From Holophagales bacterium (GTDB lineage Bacteria > Acidobacteriota > Thermoanaerobaculia > Multivoradales > Multivoraceae), in assembly GCA_009843505.1 (NCBI GenBank), contig VYDI01000031.1, positions 1-64,000 on the forward strand: a stretch of DNA of 64,000 nucleotides, written 5' to 3'. The notes beneath the pieces were generated by a model. That model worked only from the letters and a program-made list of their open reading frames with translations. It made no database searches and was not told the origin of the DNA. The position numbers and the translations under genes were made by a program. Shown here in pieces: positions 23,029 to 34,408 of this stretch (position 1 is the first letter of the stretch; each line of letters opens with the position of its first letter).

Positions 23029-24681
23029 ACCGGCTACGAGGCCGGAGGGGCGGTCGCGGCCGCGGGTCTGGCGATCCTGTTCCATGCGGCGTTCCAGCAA
23101 CTCCTCCGCTTCGTCGAGGAGTTCGAGCGCCCGGGCGAGCTGGTTGTCGAGCTGCCGCTCGGCCTTGAAGCCCTCGGTCAGTCCGAACGCGGTGTTGAAG
23201 ATCTCGTAGCGGAGCCGCACGCGGGCGTGGCGCTCGACGGCAGGATCCTCGAACGCCTCTTCCAGTTCCTCGGCGGTGACGAGATCCTCCTCGACGATCC
23301 ACTTCCAGAAGCGCTCCAGGTAGTCGTCGGGCACCTGCCAGTCGGTGGAGTCGACCCCCTCGGGCACGCCCTCCTCGAAGGGGAAGCGGTGGAAGCCGCT
23401 CCGCGTTCGCAGGCGCAAGATGACGGGCGGATCGTCTTCCAGTTCGACCACGTAGTCGGGGGTCACGCCGCCGCCGCCGTAGACCTCGCGGCCGAGATCG
23501 GTGTGGAAGACCGGGCGTTCATCCTTCTCCCCCGGATCGAGCGGCGGCAACTCGCCTTCCTCGCTGTCACCGTTGTCGCCGTTCGCGTCGTACCCGGTGT
23601 AGTAGTCCCAGTACGAGGAGTAGTCGCGCTGGATCAACCGCCCCGCCGGCGTGTAGTAGCGCGCCGTCGTCAGGGCCAGCCCGGCGCCGTAGGACAGTTC
23701 GTAGACCGTCTGCACCAGGCCCTTGCCCCAGGTGGACTCGCCCACGACCAGGCCGACGTCGTGATCCTGGATGGCCCCCGAGACGATCTCGGAGGCGGAA
23801 GCGGAGCTGCCGTTGACGAGCACGACGACCGGCAGGCCGAGCGGCTCGTGACGGCCCGTGGAACGGTACGACTGGTGGGAACTGTCGATCCGGCCCCGGG
23901 TCTCGACGATCGTGGTGCCCGGAGGCACGAACTGGTCGGAGACGGCAATCGCCTGGTCGAGCAGGCCGCCGCCGTTGAACCGGAGGTCGAGAATCAACCG
24001 TTGCATGCCCTGTGCCTTGAGCTCGGCCAGGGCGCGCGCCACCTCTCCGCCGGTCGAGCGGGAGAAGTCCGTGATCCAGAGGAAGCCGGTTTCCGGCGTC
24101 AGCATGTGAGCGTGGCGGACGGTCTCCTGCGGGATCTCGGCCCGGGTCACCGTGACCTCCAGCGGTTCGTCAAGGCCGGGACGAAGCAGCGTCACCGTGA
24201 CGTCCGTTCCCTTCGGCCCCTTGAGCTTCCGGATCGCCTCGTTCGGGTTCATCTCCTCCGTCGGCTCGCCGTTGATCAGGTGGATGATGTCGCCGGCCCG
24301 GATGCCCTTCTCGTAACCCGGCGTGCCTTCGATCGGCGAGATCACGGTCAGGCGGTTGTTACGCGTTCCGACGTAGATCCCCAGGCCGTAGAAGGAACTC
24401 TGCTGGCGCTCCCGCATCGTGTCGTAGGCAACGGGCGGCAGGAAGTTCGTGTGCGGATCGAGGTTGCGCAGCATGCCACCGATCGAGGCGTAGACGAGAT
24501 CCCGATAGGTGACGTCGTCGACCGCGTAGTTGGCGTGGGCCGCCTCGATCAGCTCCGTGTAGAGGCGGACCTGGGCCACCTGGTCCGCGTCGATCGCCAG
24601 CAGGTTGTGGCCCGCCAGCCCACCGACGACCACGGCCGCGGCAAAGAGAAGAAGTGCCAGATTGCGCCAGGGTTGCTTCAC
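23017..24681 (-). CDS. C-terminal processing peptidase (S41/CtpA family)
   Basis: A 554-residue protein with an N-terminal TM/signal segment ([18 protein letters not shown]), PDZ domain ([33 protein letters not shown]) and S41 catalytic core: [15 protein letters not shown], nucleophile in [15 protein letters not shown] and general-base Lys in [14 protein letters not shown]. The C-terminal third is a charged helical extension. Acts in the periplasm on C-termini of envelope proteins. GTG start at 24681; TACACT lies 12 bases upstream. Divergent from tatA. Confidence 0.93.
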   Translation of the reverse strand: MKQPWRNLALLLFAAAVVVGGLAGHNLLAIDADQVAQVRLYTELIEAAHANYAVDDVTYRDLVYASIGGMLRNLDPHTNFLPPVAYDTMRERQQSSFYGLGIYVGTRNNRLTVISPIEGTPGYEKGIRAGDIIHLINGEPTEEMNPNEAIRKLKGPKGTDVTVTLLRPGLDEPLEVTVTRAEIPQETVRHAHMLTPETGFLWITDFSRSTGGEVARALAELKAQGMQRLILDLRFNGGGLLDQAIAVSDQFVPPGTTIVETRGRIDSSHQSYRSTGRHEPLGLPVVVLVNGSSASASEIVSGAIQDHDVGLVVGESTWGKGLVQTVYELSYGAGLALTTARYYTPAGRLIQRDYSSYWDYYTGYDANGDNGDSEEGELPPLDPGEKDERPVFHTDLGREVYGGGGVTPDYVVELEDDPPVILRLRTRSGFHRFPFEEGVPEGVDSTDWQVPDDYLERFWKWIVEEDLVTAEELEEAFEDPAVERHARVRLRYEIFNTAFGLTEGFKAERQLDNQLARALELLDEAEELLERRMEQDRQTRGRDRPSGLVAGVGF

Positions 24682-24712
24682 GGCAGCCCGGGAGTGTACC
24701 AGCCGCTTGGCG

Positions 24713-24718
24713 TATCAT
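24713..24718 (+). promoter_or_regulatory. -10 box TATCAT, leaderless start of tatA
   Basis: TATCAT (5/6 match) is 8 bases before the tatA ATG at 24727, with no Shine-Dalgarno between. A transcript from it would start at about the A of ATG. Confidence 0.5.
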
Positions 24719-24726
24719 GCCGGGCC

Positions 24727-25023
24727 ATGTTCGGCCCGATCGGCATGCAGGAGATGTTGTTCATCATGGCGGCGGCTCTCCTCATCTTCGGTCCCAGGAA
24801 GCTGCCCGAGCTCGGCCGCACGCTCGGCCGCGGCATGGCCGAGTTCCGGCGCGCCACGAGCGACCTGAAGCGGTCGATCGACGTCGAACTCGACGAGGAG
24901 AAGCGACCCGCGCCGGCGCGCCGCATCGACACTCCCAGGAGAAGCGCCAGCGGCTCGGACCCGGGTAGCTCGAAGAAACCGCGCGAATCGGGCGCCGGGG
25001 CCCCGAGTGACCCCGCAGTCTGA
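24727..25023 (+). CDS. tatA: twin-arginine translocase subunit TatA/TatB type
   Basis: A 98-residue protein. One N-terminal TM helix ([19 protein letters not shown]), the [10 protein letters not shown] hinge and an amphipathic helix ([19 protein letters not shown]) followed by a charged tail. Only one such gene is visible, so it may serve both A and B roles. tatC overlaps its 3' end by 17 bases. With TatC it exports folded, RR-signal proteins. Confidence 0.92.
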   Translation: MFGPIGMQEMLFIMAAALLIFGPRKLPELGRTLGRGMAEFRRATSDLKRSIDVELDEEKRPAPARRIDTPRRSASGSDPGSSKKPRESGAGAPSDPAV

Positions 25024-25858
25024 GGACGACGGTCCGGTCCAGCCGCCCGAAGCGCCGGAACCGGAGCGGTTGCCCGAGACGGGGCTGCGCAAGCAAGGGC
25101 CCGAGGAGGAGGAAGAAGAACTCCCGCGGATGACGCTGCTCGAGCACCTCGACGAGCTGCGCCGCCGCATCCTGCGCACGCTGATCGTCGTGGTGGTCGC
25201 GTTCTTCGGCTGCTTCGCGTTCGCCGAGCAGATCTACAACCTGCTGGCGAAACCGATCGAGCCCCACGTCGATCAGCTCGTCTTCGACGGCGTCGCGGAT
25301 CCGTTCATCGTGCAGGTGAAGGTGGCGCTGCTGGCCGCCGTCTTCGTCACCTCGCCCTATCTCGTCGCCCAGCTCTGGGGTTTCGTCGCGCCCGGGCTCT
25401 ACCGCCGCGAGAAGCGCTACGCGATCCCCTTCATCTTCTTCGGCTCGCTCTTCTTCCTGGGCGGCGGCGCCTTCGGCTACTTCGTCGCCCTGCCCTTCGC
25501 GACCGAGTTCCTGGTCAACATGGGCCTTAGCGCGAACTGGGACGCCGACATCCGGATCGAGCGCTACTTCAGCTTCGCGGTCAACGTGCTGCTCGGGCTG
25601 GCGGTCATGTTCCAGCTTCCCATCGTCATCTTCATGTTGTCGCAACTCGGGGTGGTGACGCCGCGGTTCCTGATGCGACACTTCCGCTGGGCGGTGCTCA
25701 TCATCATCGTCGTCTCCGCGGTGATCACGCCGACGCCGGACGCGGTGAACATGACGATCGTGGCGGGGCCCACCGTGCTGCTCTATCTCGTCGGCGTCGG
25801 CGCCTCGGCGCTGGTGCAGCGGCGCCGCAAGCGGATAGAGGAGGAGGAAACGGAGTAG
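25007..25858 (+). CDS. tatC: twin-arginine translocase subunit TatC
   Basis: A 283-residue protein with six predicted TM helices, starting with the conserved [19 protein letters not shown] and the periplasmic [18 protein letters not shown]; the signal-binding first cytoplasmic segment and Glu in [10 protein letters not shown] are present. It has an unusually long acidic N-terminal tail (about 40 residues with EEEEEELP). GTG start inside the end of tatA gives translational coupling. Confidence 0.95.
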   Translation: MTPQSEDDGPVQPPEAPEPERLPETGLRKQGPEEEEEELPRMTLLEHLDELRRRILRTLIVVVVAFFGCFAFAEQIYNLLAKPIEPHVDQLVFDGVADPFIVQVKVALLAAVFVTSPYLVAQLWGFVAPGLYRREKRYAIPFIFFGSLFFLGGGAFGYFVALPFATEFLVNMGLSANWDADIRIERYFSFAVNVLLGLAVMFQLPIVIFMLSQLGVVTPRFLMRHFRWAVLIIIVVSAVITPTPDAVNMTIVAGPTVLLYLVGVGASALVQRRRKRIEEEETE

Positions 25859-25890
25859 CAGGTGTCGGTGCGCGGGTCTTGCACCCAGTG

Positions 25891-26385
25891 CTACGAAACC
25901 GGGCCGAGGGCGTCGACGATGCGGTCGACCAGTTCGCGGGCGGCGCCGCGGCCGCCGCGGGCGTCGAGCACGAGGTCGACGTTGTCGCGGACTTCCTCCA
26001 CGGCGTCGGCCGGGGCCGCGGACAGGCCCGCGGCGCGCAGCACCGGCAGGTCGACCAGGTCGTCGCCGACATAGGCGACCTCGGACGCTTCGAGTCCGCG
26101 GCGCTCCAGCAGGTCGGCGAAGGCGGCGGCCTTGTCACGGCAGCCCAGGAGGACCTCGTCGAAGCCGAGGTCGGCGGCGCGGCGCTCGACGGCCGGGGAA
26201 ACCCTCCTCGCGCTCAGGAGACCAACCCCGAGGCCCGCATCGCGCGCTCGCCGCACGGCCAGGCCGTCCCGGGTGTCGAACGCCACGGCCACCTCGTCGC
26301 CGACGTAGTAGAGCCGGCCGTCGGTGAGCACGCCGTCGACGTCGAACAGCAGGAAACGCAGTCGCAGGACAACGGAGGAGAGCAT
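25891..26385 (-). CDS. kdsC: KDO-8-phosphate phosphatase
   Basis: A 164-residue HAD phosphatase lacking a cap domain. Catalytic aspartates in LLFDVDGVLTDG (about 15 and 17), LLSARRVSPAVERRAADLGF and VAYVGDDLVDLPVL. Dephosphorylates KDO-8-P to KDO. Last gene of the kdsB-pyrG-kdsA-kdsD-kdsC run, 18 bases after kdsD, and convergent with tatC. Normal family length (about 170-190). Confidence 0.93.
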   Translation of the reverse strand: MLSSVVLRLRFLLFDVDGVLTDGRLYYVGDEVAVAFDTRDGLAVRRARDAGLGVGLLSARRVSPAVERRAADLGFDEVLLGCRDKAAAFADLLERRGLEASEVAYVGDDLVDLPVLRAAGLSAAPADAVEEVRDNVDLVLDARGGRGAARELVDRIVDALGPVS

Positions 26386-26403
26386 GGAAGGACTCCGTGG
26401 GAG

Positions 26404-27432
26404 CTACTTGCGGCCCAGGCCCCAGAGGTCGTGAATGTGAACCAGGCCCTCGAGACGGCCGTCGGCGTCACAGGTGAACAGCGACGTGATGCGGTGACGC
26501 TCCATCGCCTCCTGGGCGACGGTGACCAGGGCCTGCGCGGGGATCGTCTTCGGTTCGGGCGTCATGTAGTGACGCACCGAGCGGTCGAGGAAGGCGCCGC
26601 CGCCCGCGTCCACCGCCGGCTCCGTGTTCAGCAACCGCCGCAGGTCGCCGTCGGAGATCACGCCGCACAGACCGCCGGCATCGTCGATGACGGCGGTGAT
26701 GCCGAACGACTTCTCTGTCATCTCGAACAGCGCCTCGCGCAGGGACGATTCGAGCCCGACGCGGGGCAGGGCGTCGCCGCGGTGCATGACCTGCTCCACC
26801 GTCATCAGCCGGCGGCCGAGTTCACCGCCGGGATGCAGCGTGGCGAAGTCCTCCAGCGTGAAGCCACGAGCCTCGAGCAGCGCCATCGCCAGCGCGTCGC
26901 CGAGGGCCAGGGTGGCAGTGGTCGAGGCGGTGGGCGCCAGGTTCAGGGGGCAGGCCTCCTGGTCGATCGCGGCCGAGAGGTGCAGGTCGGCCCGCTCCGC
27001 GATCGTGCTCCGAACGGCGCCGGTGATCGCGATCAGGGGAACGCCGCGGCGATGCAGCACGTCGATCATCCTGAGCAGCTCTTCCGTGCCGCCGGACGAC
27101 GACGCGGCCAGGACGACGTCCCCCGGCACGATCATGCCGAGGTCGCCGTGGATCGCCTCGGCCGGGTGGATGAAGAGGGCCGGGGTTCCGGTGGAGGACA
27201 GGGTCGCCGCCACCTTCTTCATCACGTGGCCACTCTTGCCCATCCCCGTACAGACCACGCGACCGCGGCAGTCGCGCATCCGCCGCACCGCCTCCGCGAA
27301 GTCCTCGCCGAGCTGGTCGATCAGCCCCTGAATGGCCGCCGCCTCGATCTCCAGCACCTTGCGGGCGATCTCCAGGCTGCGGTTGGCACCGACCGCCGCC
27401 GTCACGGGTCCGACTACCTTCGACCCGGTCAC
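26404..27432 (-). CDS. kdsD: D-arabinose-5-phosphate isomerase
   Basis: A 342-residue protein with a SIS sugar isomerase domain (RVVCTGMGKSGHVMKKVAAT, then SSSGGTEELLRMI) and two C-terminal CBS domains (VMHRGDALPRV; YMTPEPKTIPA). Interconverts ribulose-5-P and arabinose-5-P, the first step towards KDO. Its start overlaps the end of kdsA by 4 bases (ATGA), giving translational coupling. Confidence 0.95.
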   Translation of the reverse strand: MTGSKVVGPVTAAVGANRSLEIARKVLEIEAAAIQGLIDQLGEDFAEAVRRMRDCRGRVVCTGMGKSGHVMKKVAATLSSTGTPALFIHPAEAIHGDLGMIVPGDVVLAASSSGGTEELLRMIDVLHRRGVPLIAITGAVRSTIAERADLHLSAAIDQEACPLNLAPTASTTATLALGDALAMALLEARGFTLEDFATLHPGGELGRRLMTVEQVMHRGDALPRVGLESSLREALFEMTEKSFGITAVIDDAGGLCGVISDGDLRRLLNTEPAVDAGGGAFLDRSVRHYMTPEPKTIPAQALVTVAQEAMERHRITSLFTCDADGRLEGLVHIHDLWGLGRK

Positions 27433-28265
27433 ACCCAGGGTCCCTCGGCGGTCCGCGAGCGGTGGATCTCGAGCGCGGTCAGGAGCAGGTTCTCGGCCCG
27501 CGGGAGCGGTAACTGCGTCTCCCGGTCGCAGCGCGCGCTGTCCGGATCGGGGTGCACTTCGAGGTAGAGGCCCGCCGCACCGGCGGCGATCGCGGCCCGG
27601 GTGAGGGGTTCGGCGAAGCGGCGGTCGCCGCCGCTCTCCTTCTCCCGCGCGCCGGGAAGCTGCAACGAGTGGGTCACGTCATAGAGGACGGCGATCCCGT
27701 GCTCCGCCAGGATCTGGAAGCTCCGCATGTCGACGACCAGGTTGTGGTAGCCGAACGAGCTGCCGCGCTCGGTGACGGCGACCCGCGCGTTGCCTGTCGC
27801 CCGCGCCTTGTCGACGGTCCTCACCATGTCGGCGGGCGCCATGAACTGGCCCTTTTTGATCAGGAGCGCTCTGCCGGTCGCCGCGGCTTCGACCACCAGG
27901 TCGGTCTGCCGGCAGAGGAAGGCCGGGATCTGGAGCACGTCGCACACTTCGGCGGCGGCGCCGCAGTGCCCCGGCTCGTGGACGTCGGTCAGCACGGAGA
28001 GGCCGGTGGCCGCCTTGACCTCCTCGAGCGCCTTGAGCCCGTCGCGAAGTCCGGGACCGCGGAAGCTGTCGCCCGAGCTGCGGTTCGCCTTGTCGAAGGA
28101 GGACTTGAAGATCAGCGGCAGACCCAGACGATGGCTCATCGCCTGGAGTTCCTGGCCGAAGCCGACCAGCCAGTCGCGGCCCTCGATCACGCAGGGACCG
28201 GCGATCACCGGCAGCGCGCCGCCGCCGAGCGCGACCCCCGGCGCTAGCTCGAAGCCGTCTGCCAA
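27429..28265 (-). CDS. kdsA: KDO-8-phosphate synthase
   Basis: A 278-residue protein. VIAGPCVIEGRD, FKSSFDKANRSSGDSFRGPG, LTDVHEP, QIPAFLCRQTDLV and GSSFGYHNLVVDMRS are diagnostic. Condenses PEP with arabinose-5-P. Starts at TTG 28265 with GAGG 6 bases upstream, 7 bases after pyrG. The Cys in IAGPC and the metal-ligand pattern are those of metal-dependent KdsA forms; I have not verified all ligands. Confidence 0.94.
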   Translation of the reverse strand: MADGFELAPGVALGGGALPVIAGPCVIEGRDWLVGFGQELQAMSHRLGLPLIFKSSFDKANRSSGDSFRGPGLRDGLKALEEVKAATGLSVLTDVHEPGHCGAAAEVCDVLQIPAFLCRQTDLVVEAAATGRALLIKKGQFMAPADMVRTVDKARATGNARVAVTERGSSFGYHNLVVDMRSFQILAEHGIAVLYDVTHSLQLPGAREKESGGDRRFAEPLTRAAIAAGAAGLYLEVHPDPDSARCDRETQLPLPRAENLLLTALEIHRSRTAEGPWV

Positions 28266-28272
28266 GATGTCC

Positions 28273-30755
<2,483 letters not shown>

Positions 30756-30760
30756 GGCCC

Positions 30761-30790
30761 ACACTACCCGCGCGCCGCGCCGGGGGTCAA
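30761..30790 (-). promoter_or_regulatory. promoter of the kdsB-pyrG-kdsA-kdsD-kdsC operon
   Basis: Minus strand TTGACC (30790-30785), 18-base GC-rich spacer, TAGTGT (30766-30761), then GTG at 30755. Good -35 match and leaderless spacing. Confidence 0.55.
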
Positions 30791-30803
30791 ACCAACCCGG
30801 CTG

Positions 30804-30809
30804 TAGGCT
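30804..30809 (+). promoter_or_regulatory. -10 box TAGGCT before the lipoprotein gene
   Basis: TAGGCT 6 bases before GTG 30816, in the divergent gap with kdsB; no Shine-Dalgarno. Confidence 0.4.
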
Positions 30810-30815
30810 TCGCGC

Positions 30816-31733
30816 GTGACGGACGCGCCTCGATCACCGGCGGCACGGACGGTGGTCGCCGTCGCGTTACTGGTCATGGGACTCGGGCAGCTCGGCTGCG
30901 TGAGCGGGCCGGCGCCGACCGGCGCCGCGGAGTGGATCTGGGCCGACGGCAGTGATGCGGAGCCGGGCAGGCCGGCGTCCTACGTGTTGCTGCGCGACTT
31001 CGAGCTGCCGGCGGCGCCCGAGGCGACGGCGCGGCTGTTCGTCGCCGCGGATCACGAGTACGCGGTGCACCTGAACGGACACCAGATCGCCCGGGGCTCG
31101 TTCCGCCGGGATGAACCGATCGACGAGTTCCAGGTCGCCCACCTGCTGCGCGCGGGCTCGAACCGCCTGACCATCGAAGCACGGACGCCTCACGGCGACG
31201 GCGGCCTGCTCGCCGGCATCGAACTCGACGATGGCTCGATGCCGGTGGTGACGGATACCGACTGGTGGTTCACGGAAGCCTGGGATCCCCGGCTGGTCAA
31301 GGGAGAGAAACCGCTTTCGGACGCCGCCCCGACGCTCCGACCGGTCCGGGTCTGGGGACGGCCGCCGGTCGGCCGCTGGGGCAGGGTGAGCCGCGGCGAA
31401 CTGCAGAAACCCGATCAGATCTGGCGTTCCGCCGTCGCCTGGCGCATCGTTCGCGTCACGGCGTCGCCGGGCCTCGAGATCGAGCCCGGGATGCGGTCCT
31501 CGCACCGGGTCGACTTCGGCCGGGAGGTAGCCGGCGTGCTCGAACTCGACTTCCGACCGGCGGCGGCAGAGGCCCACCGGGAAGTCCGCATCTGCCTCGC
31601 CGGCGACTGCGAGCAGTGGCCGCTGGTGCTGACTTCCGGCAGGCCGGCCTGGCGCGATTCGGACCGGCGCAGCTTCGACACCGTGATCGTCACCGGCGTG
31701 CCCGGGCTGCGGACGGTCCGGGCGCGGAGATAG
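30816..31733 (+). CDS. lipoprotein with alpha-L-rhamnosidase N-terminal-like (jelly-roll) domain
   Basis: A 305-residue protein. Signal with lipobox GLGQLGC (about Cys28). The mature part begins AEWIWADGS, then SYVLLRDFELPAAPEATARLF-type and EYAVHLNGHQIARGS strands, which resemble the beta-sandwich that precedes the catalytic domain of bacterial alpha-L-rhamnosidases. No (alpha/alpha)6 catalytic barrel follows, so the protein is a stand-alone carbohydrate-binding-like lipoprotein or a truncated enzyme. No partner hydrolase is adjacent. Function unknown; the fold call is by pattern. Confidence 0.75.
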   Translation: MTDAPRSPAARTVVAVALLVMGLGQLGCVSGPAPTGAAEWIWADGSDAEPGRPASYVLLRDFELPAAPEATARLFVAADHEYAVHLNGHQIARGSFRRDEPIDEFQVAHLLRAGSNRLTIEARTPHGDGGLLAGIELDDGSMPVVTDTDWWFTEAWDPRLVKGEKPLSDAAPTLRPVRVWGRPPVGRWGRVSRGELQKPDQIWRSAVAWRIVRVTASPGLEIEPGMRSSHRVDFGREVAGVLELDFRPAAAEAHREVRICLAGDCEQWPLVLTSGRPAWRDSDRRSFDTVIVTGVPGLRTVRARR

Positions 31734-31742
31734 GTCAGTGGT

Positions 31743-32405
31743 CTACGGTTCCTCCCAGGCAACACCTTCAGGCGGCTCGAAGCGGCCGGGCGGCGCGCCG
31801 GACCGGTAGTCGCCCAGCAGGAACCGGTTCTCGTTGCGCTGGGCGTCGTAGTAGGTCAGTTCCCGCAGCCGCTGGTCGTCGCGGTCGATGACGACCTGCA
31901 CTTCCACCACGTCCTCGCTCGGTTCGAGCGGCCGCAGAACGAGACGCAGGCGGTTCCCTTCCGCCGCGTCCAACTCGGCCTGGTAGCGGTCCCGGAGGTC
32001 GCTGGTCGAGAGCAGAAAGAAGTCGAGCCCGGGCGCGGGCTGTTCCGAGAGGTCGTAGCGCTGGCCGACCGTCTCGCCCGGATTCCAGTGGTGAACGGTG
32101 CGCCCGCAAAGCAGGAATGCTTTCTCGAACGGCGGGAAATAGTCCCAGCGCAGGCAGCCCGGAATGTCGACGGCGAGGCTGCCGCGCTCGGTCTCGCCGT
32201 CCTCGGGCGCGAAGCCGAAGGGGACGAAGGTCTGCACGAAGCCCGCCGACAGCGGCCCCGAACCCTCGAGACCTCGCCGGAAGTCGTCGAGCACGCGCCA
32301 GGGGTCGTCGGCGGCCGGCGCGGCCGCGGCGAAGCCGAACGCGGAGGCGACCACGGTCGCCAGCGCCGCCGCCCGGACGGTTGACTTCACTGCTCGCCGG
32401 GCCAC
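31743..32405 (-). CDS. outer-membrane lipoprotein carrier LolA-like protein
   Basis: A 220-residue periplasmic protein with signal peptide (ending AAAPAADD). LolA-like features: LSAGFVQTFVPFGF, ERGSLAVDIPGCLRWDYFPPFEKAFLLCGRTVHHWNP, and RLVLRPLEP strands of an open beta-barrel. Contains two cysteines (GC..LLC) not found in E. coli LolA. Would ferry lipoproteins or lipids across the periplasm. GTG start; 41 bases after the convergent-side purH stop on the same strand. Confidence 0.85.
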   Translation of the reverse strand: MARRAVKSTVRAAALATVVASAFGFAAAAPAADDPWRVLDDFRRGLEGSGPLSAGFVQTFVPFGFAPEDGETERGSLAVDIPGCLRWDYFPPFEKAFLLCGRTVHHWNPGETVGQRYDLSEQPAPGLDFFLLSTSDLRDRYQAELDAAEGNRLRLVLRPLEPSEDVVEVQVVIDRDDQRLRELTYYDAQRNENRFLLGDYRSGAPPGRFEPPEGVAWEEP

Positions 32406-32446
32406 ATCACTGGTCGCCGAACGACATCAGCGACTGCCCGATCTCA

Positions 32447-34006
32447 TCAGTGCTTGAAGTGACGGCGGCCGGTGAGCACCATCGCGATGCCGTGCTCGTC
32501 GGCGGCGGCGACGATCTCGTCGTCGCGCACCGAGCCGCCCGGCTGGGCGATCGCCGTCACACCGGCGGCAGCCAGCGTGTCGACGCCGTCACGGAAGGGG
32601 AAGAAGGCGTCGGACGCCGCCACCGTCCCGCCGAGTTCCAGTTGCGCCTTGTCCAGCGCGATCCGGCAGGAGTCGACGCGGCTCATCTGGCCGGCGCCGA
32701 TCCCCACCGTCTGGTGCTCGTTGGTGACGACGATCGCGTTCGACTTGGTCGCCCGGCAGACCTTCCACGCGAAGTCGAGAGCGCGAAGCTGGGCCGCGTC
32801 CGGCCGCGCCCGGGTCGGACAGTTCCAGCCGGCCGGGTCCTCCGGTGCGGCGTCGATCTGCTGGCCGAGGAAACCGCCCTCGATCGCTCGCAGCTCCCAC
32901 TGGCCGGCGACGGGCGCAAAGGCCGGGCATTCGAGCAGGCGCAGGTTCTTCTTCCGGCCCAGCCGCTCGAGCGCGGCCGGCTCGTACGCGGGCGCAGTCA
33001 CCACCTCGACGAAGAGCTTCGCCATCGCTTCCGCGAGAGCGCCGTCGAACGGCCGGTTGACGGCGATGATCGAACCGAACGCCGACACAGGATCGCAGGC
33101 CAGCGCACGTTCGTAGGCCTCGACCAGCGTGCCGCCACGACCAACGCCGCAGGGGTTGTTGTGCTTGACGATGACCACGACGGGGTCTTCCTCCGGACCG
33201 TCGAACAGCGCCGACAGCTTGCGCGCCGCGTCGGCGTCCAGGAGGTTGTTCCACGAGAGTTCCTTGCCCTGGAGCTGGCGGAAGCCACCGAACACCCCGT
33301 CGCCGCCTACCTGCCGGTAGACCGCGGCCGCCTGGTGCGGGTTCTCGCCATAGCGTGGCTGGAGCACCCGCTCGAGTTCCAGGCGCACCGTGGCGGGGAG
33401 CGCGCCGGACGCCGGGGCCGCACCGTTGGCCAGCCAGTCGGCGATCGCCGCGTCGTAGCTCCGCGTGTGCTGGAAGGCCTTGAGCGCCAGGCCACGGCGG
33501 ACCTCCTCGGACAGGCCGCCCTCGCTCTCGAGCGCCGCGAGGACGACCGGATAGTCGGACGGATCGACCACGACGGCGACGTTGGCGAAGTTCTTGGCCG
33601 CCGCCCGGACCATGCTGGGCCCGCCGATGTCGATCATCTCCACCGTGCCGTCGACCGACGCGTCCGGCGCCGCGGCGGCGTCCGCGAACGGGTACAGGTT
33701 GACCGCCACCAGGTCGATCGGCGGAATCTCGTGCTGCTCGAGTTCGTCGCGGTGTTCCGAACGCCGGCGGTCGGCGAGGATGCCGCCGAAAATGCGCGGA
33801 TGCAGGCTCTTGACCCGGCCGTGCAGAATCTCGGGGTGGCCCGTGATCTCGGACACCGCGGTCACCGGCACACCGCCTTCGGCGAGCTGTCGCGCCGTGC
33901 CGCCGGTGGAGACGATCTCGACACCCAGTTTCGCCAGACCCGACCCGAGATCCTCCAGCCCCGTCTTGTCGAAGACCGAAACCAGTGCGCGGCGAACGGG
34001 GAGCAT
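32447..34006 (-). CDS. purH: bifunctional AICAR formyltransferase/IMP cyclohydrolase
   Basis: A 519-residue protein of standard length. N-terminal IMP cyclohydrolase (MGS fold): RRALVSVFDKTGLEDL, GVEIVSTGGTARQLAEGG, GRVKSLHPRIFGGIL. C-terminal AICAR transformylase: LRYGENPHQAA-like PRYGENPHQAAA, KHNNPCGVG and the KSNAIV segment near residue 405. Last two steps of purine synthesis to IMP. ATG start; divergent from tRNA-Phe. Confidence 0.97.
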   Translation of the reverse strand: MLPVRRALVSVFDKTGLEDLGSGLAKLGVEIVSTGGTARQLAEGGVPVTAVSEITGHPEILHGRVKSLHPRIFGGILADRRRSEHRDELEQHEIPPIDLVAVNLYPFADAAAAPDASVDGTVEMIDIGGPSMVRAAAKNFANVAVVVDPSDYPVVLAALESEGGLSEEVRRGLALKAFQHTRSYDAAIADWLANGAAPASGALPATVRLELERVLQPRYGENPHQAAAVYRQVGGDGVFGGFRQLQGKELSWNNLLDADAARKLSALFDGPEEDPVVVIVKHNNPCGVGRGGTLVEAYERALACDPVSAFGSIIAVNRPFDGALAEAMAKLFVEVVTAPAYEPAALERLGRKKNLRLLECPAFAPVAGQWELRAIEGGFLGQQIDAAPEDPAGWNCPTRARPDAAQLRALDFAWKVCRATKSNAIVVTNEHQTVGIGAGQMSRVDSCRIALDKAQLELGGTVAASDAFFPFRDGVDTLAAAGVTAIAQPGGSVRDDEIVAAADEHGIAMVLTGRRHFKH

Positions 34007-34043
34007 CGGCGTCGGCGCAGCGTAGCACGCAGGAGCTGCCGCG

Positions 34044-34073
34044 TTGACGTAGTCGCCGCCTCCCTGCTAGAAA
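34044..34073 (+). promoter_or_regulatory. promoter of tRNA-Phe
   Basis: TTGACG (34044-34049), 18-base spacer, TAGAAA (34068-34073), 37 bases before the mature tRNA 5' end. Confidence 0.5.
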
Positions 34074-34110
34074 ACCCTGCTCTGCCGTGCGGCCCGTCGC
34101 GCGCGACTCT

Positions 34111-34186
34111 GCCCAGGTAGCTCAGTTGGTAGAGCACCTGACTGAAAATCAGGGTGTCGGTGGTTCGAATCCGCCCCTGGGCACCA
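34111..34186 (+). tRNA. tRNA-Phe (GAA)
   Basis: A 76-nt cloverleaf: acceptor GCCCAGG/CCTGGGC, D-arm GCTCAGTTGGTAGAGC, anticodon loop CTGAAAA on a CCTGA/TCAGG stem (anticodon GAA), T-arm GGTTCGAATCC, CCA encoded at 34184-34186. Confidence 0.97.
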
Positions 34187-34372
34187 TGTACGCGACCCCG
34201 GCCAACGACTCCGTTCCGGGTCGCCGGCGCGGGGAACTCCGAGAATCCGCAGCAATTCCGCAGTGGCTTCCAGAGGTTCCCAACCGGAAGTGGGACGCTG
34301 CAACTGACGGCAAAGAAAAACGGTTACGGCCGAACCGGGAGACTCCTCCCGCTACCGGCGAGATACACCGTC

Positions 34373-34402
34373 TTGACACACCCTTCATACGGCCTGTACG
34401 TT
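34373..34402 (+). promoter_or_regulatory. promoter of the large ncRNA
   Basis: Consensus -35 TTGACA (34373-34378), 18-base spacer, -10 TACGTT (34397-34402). The expected start near 34409 coincides with the first base of the RNA's closing helix. It is the best sigma-70 -35 I noticed in the window. Confidence 0.7.
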
Positions 34403-34408
34403 GTTTCG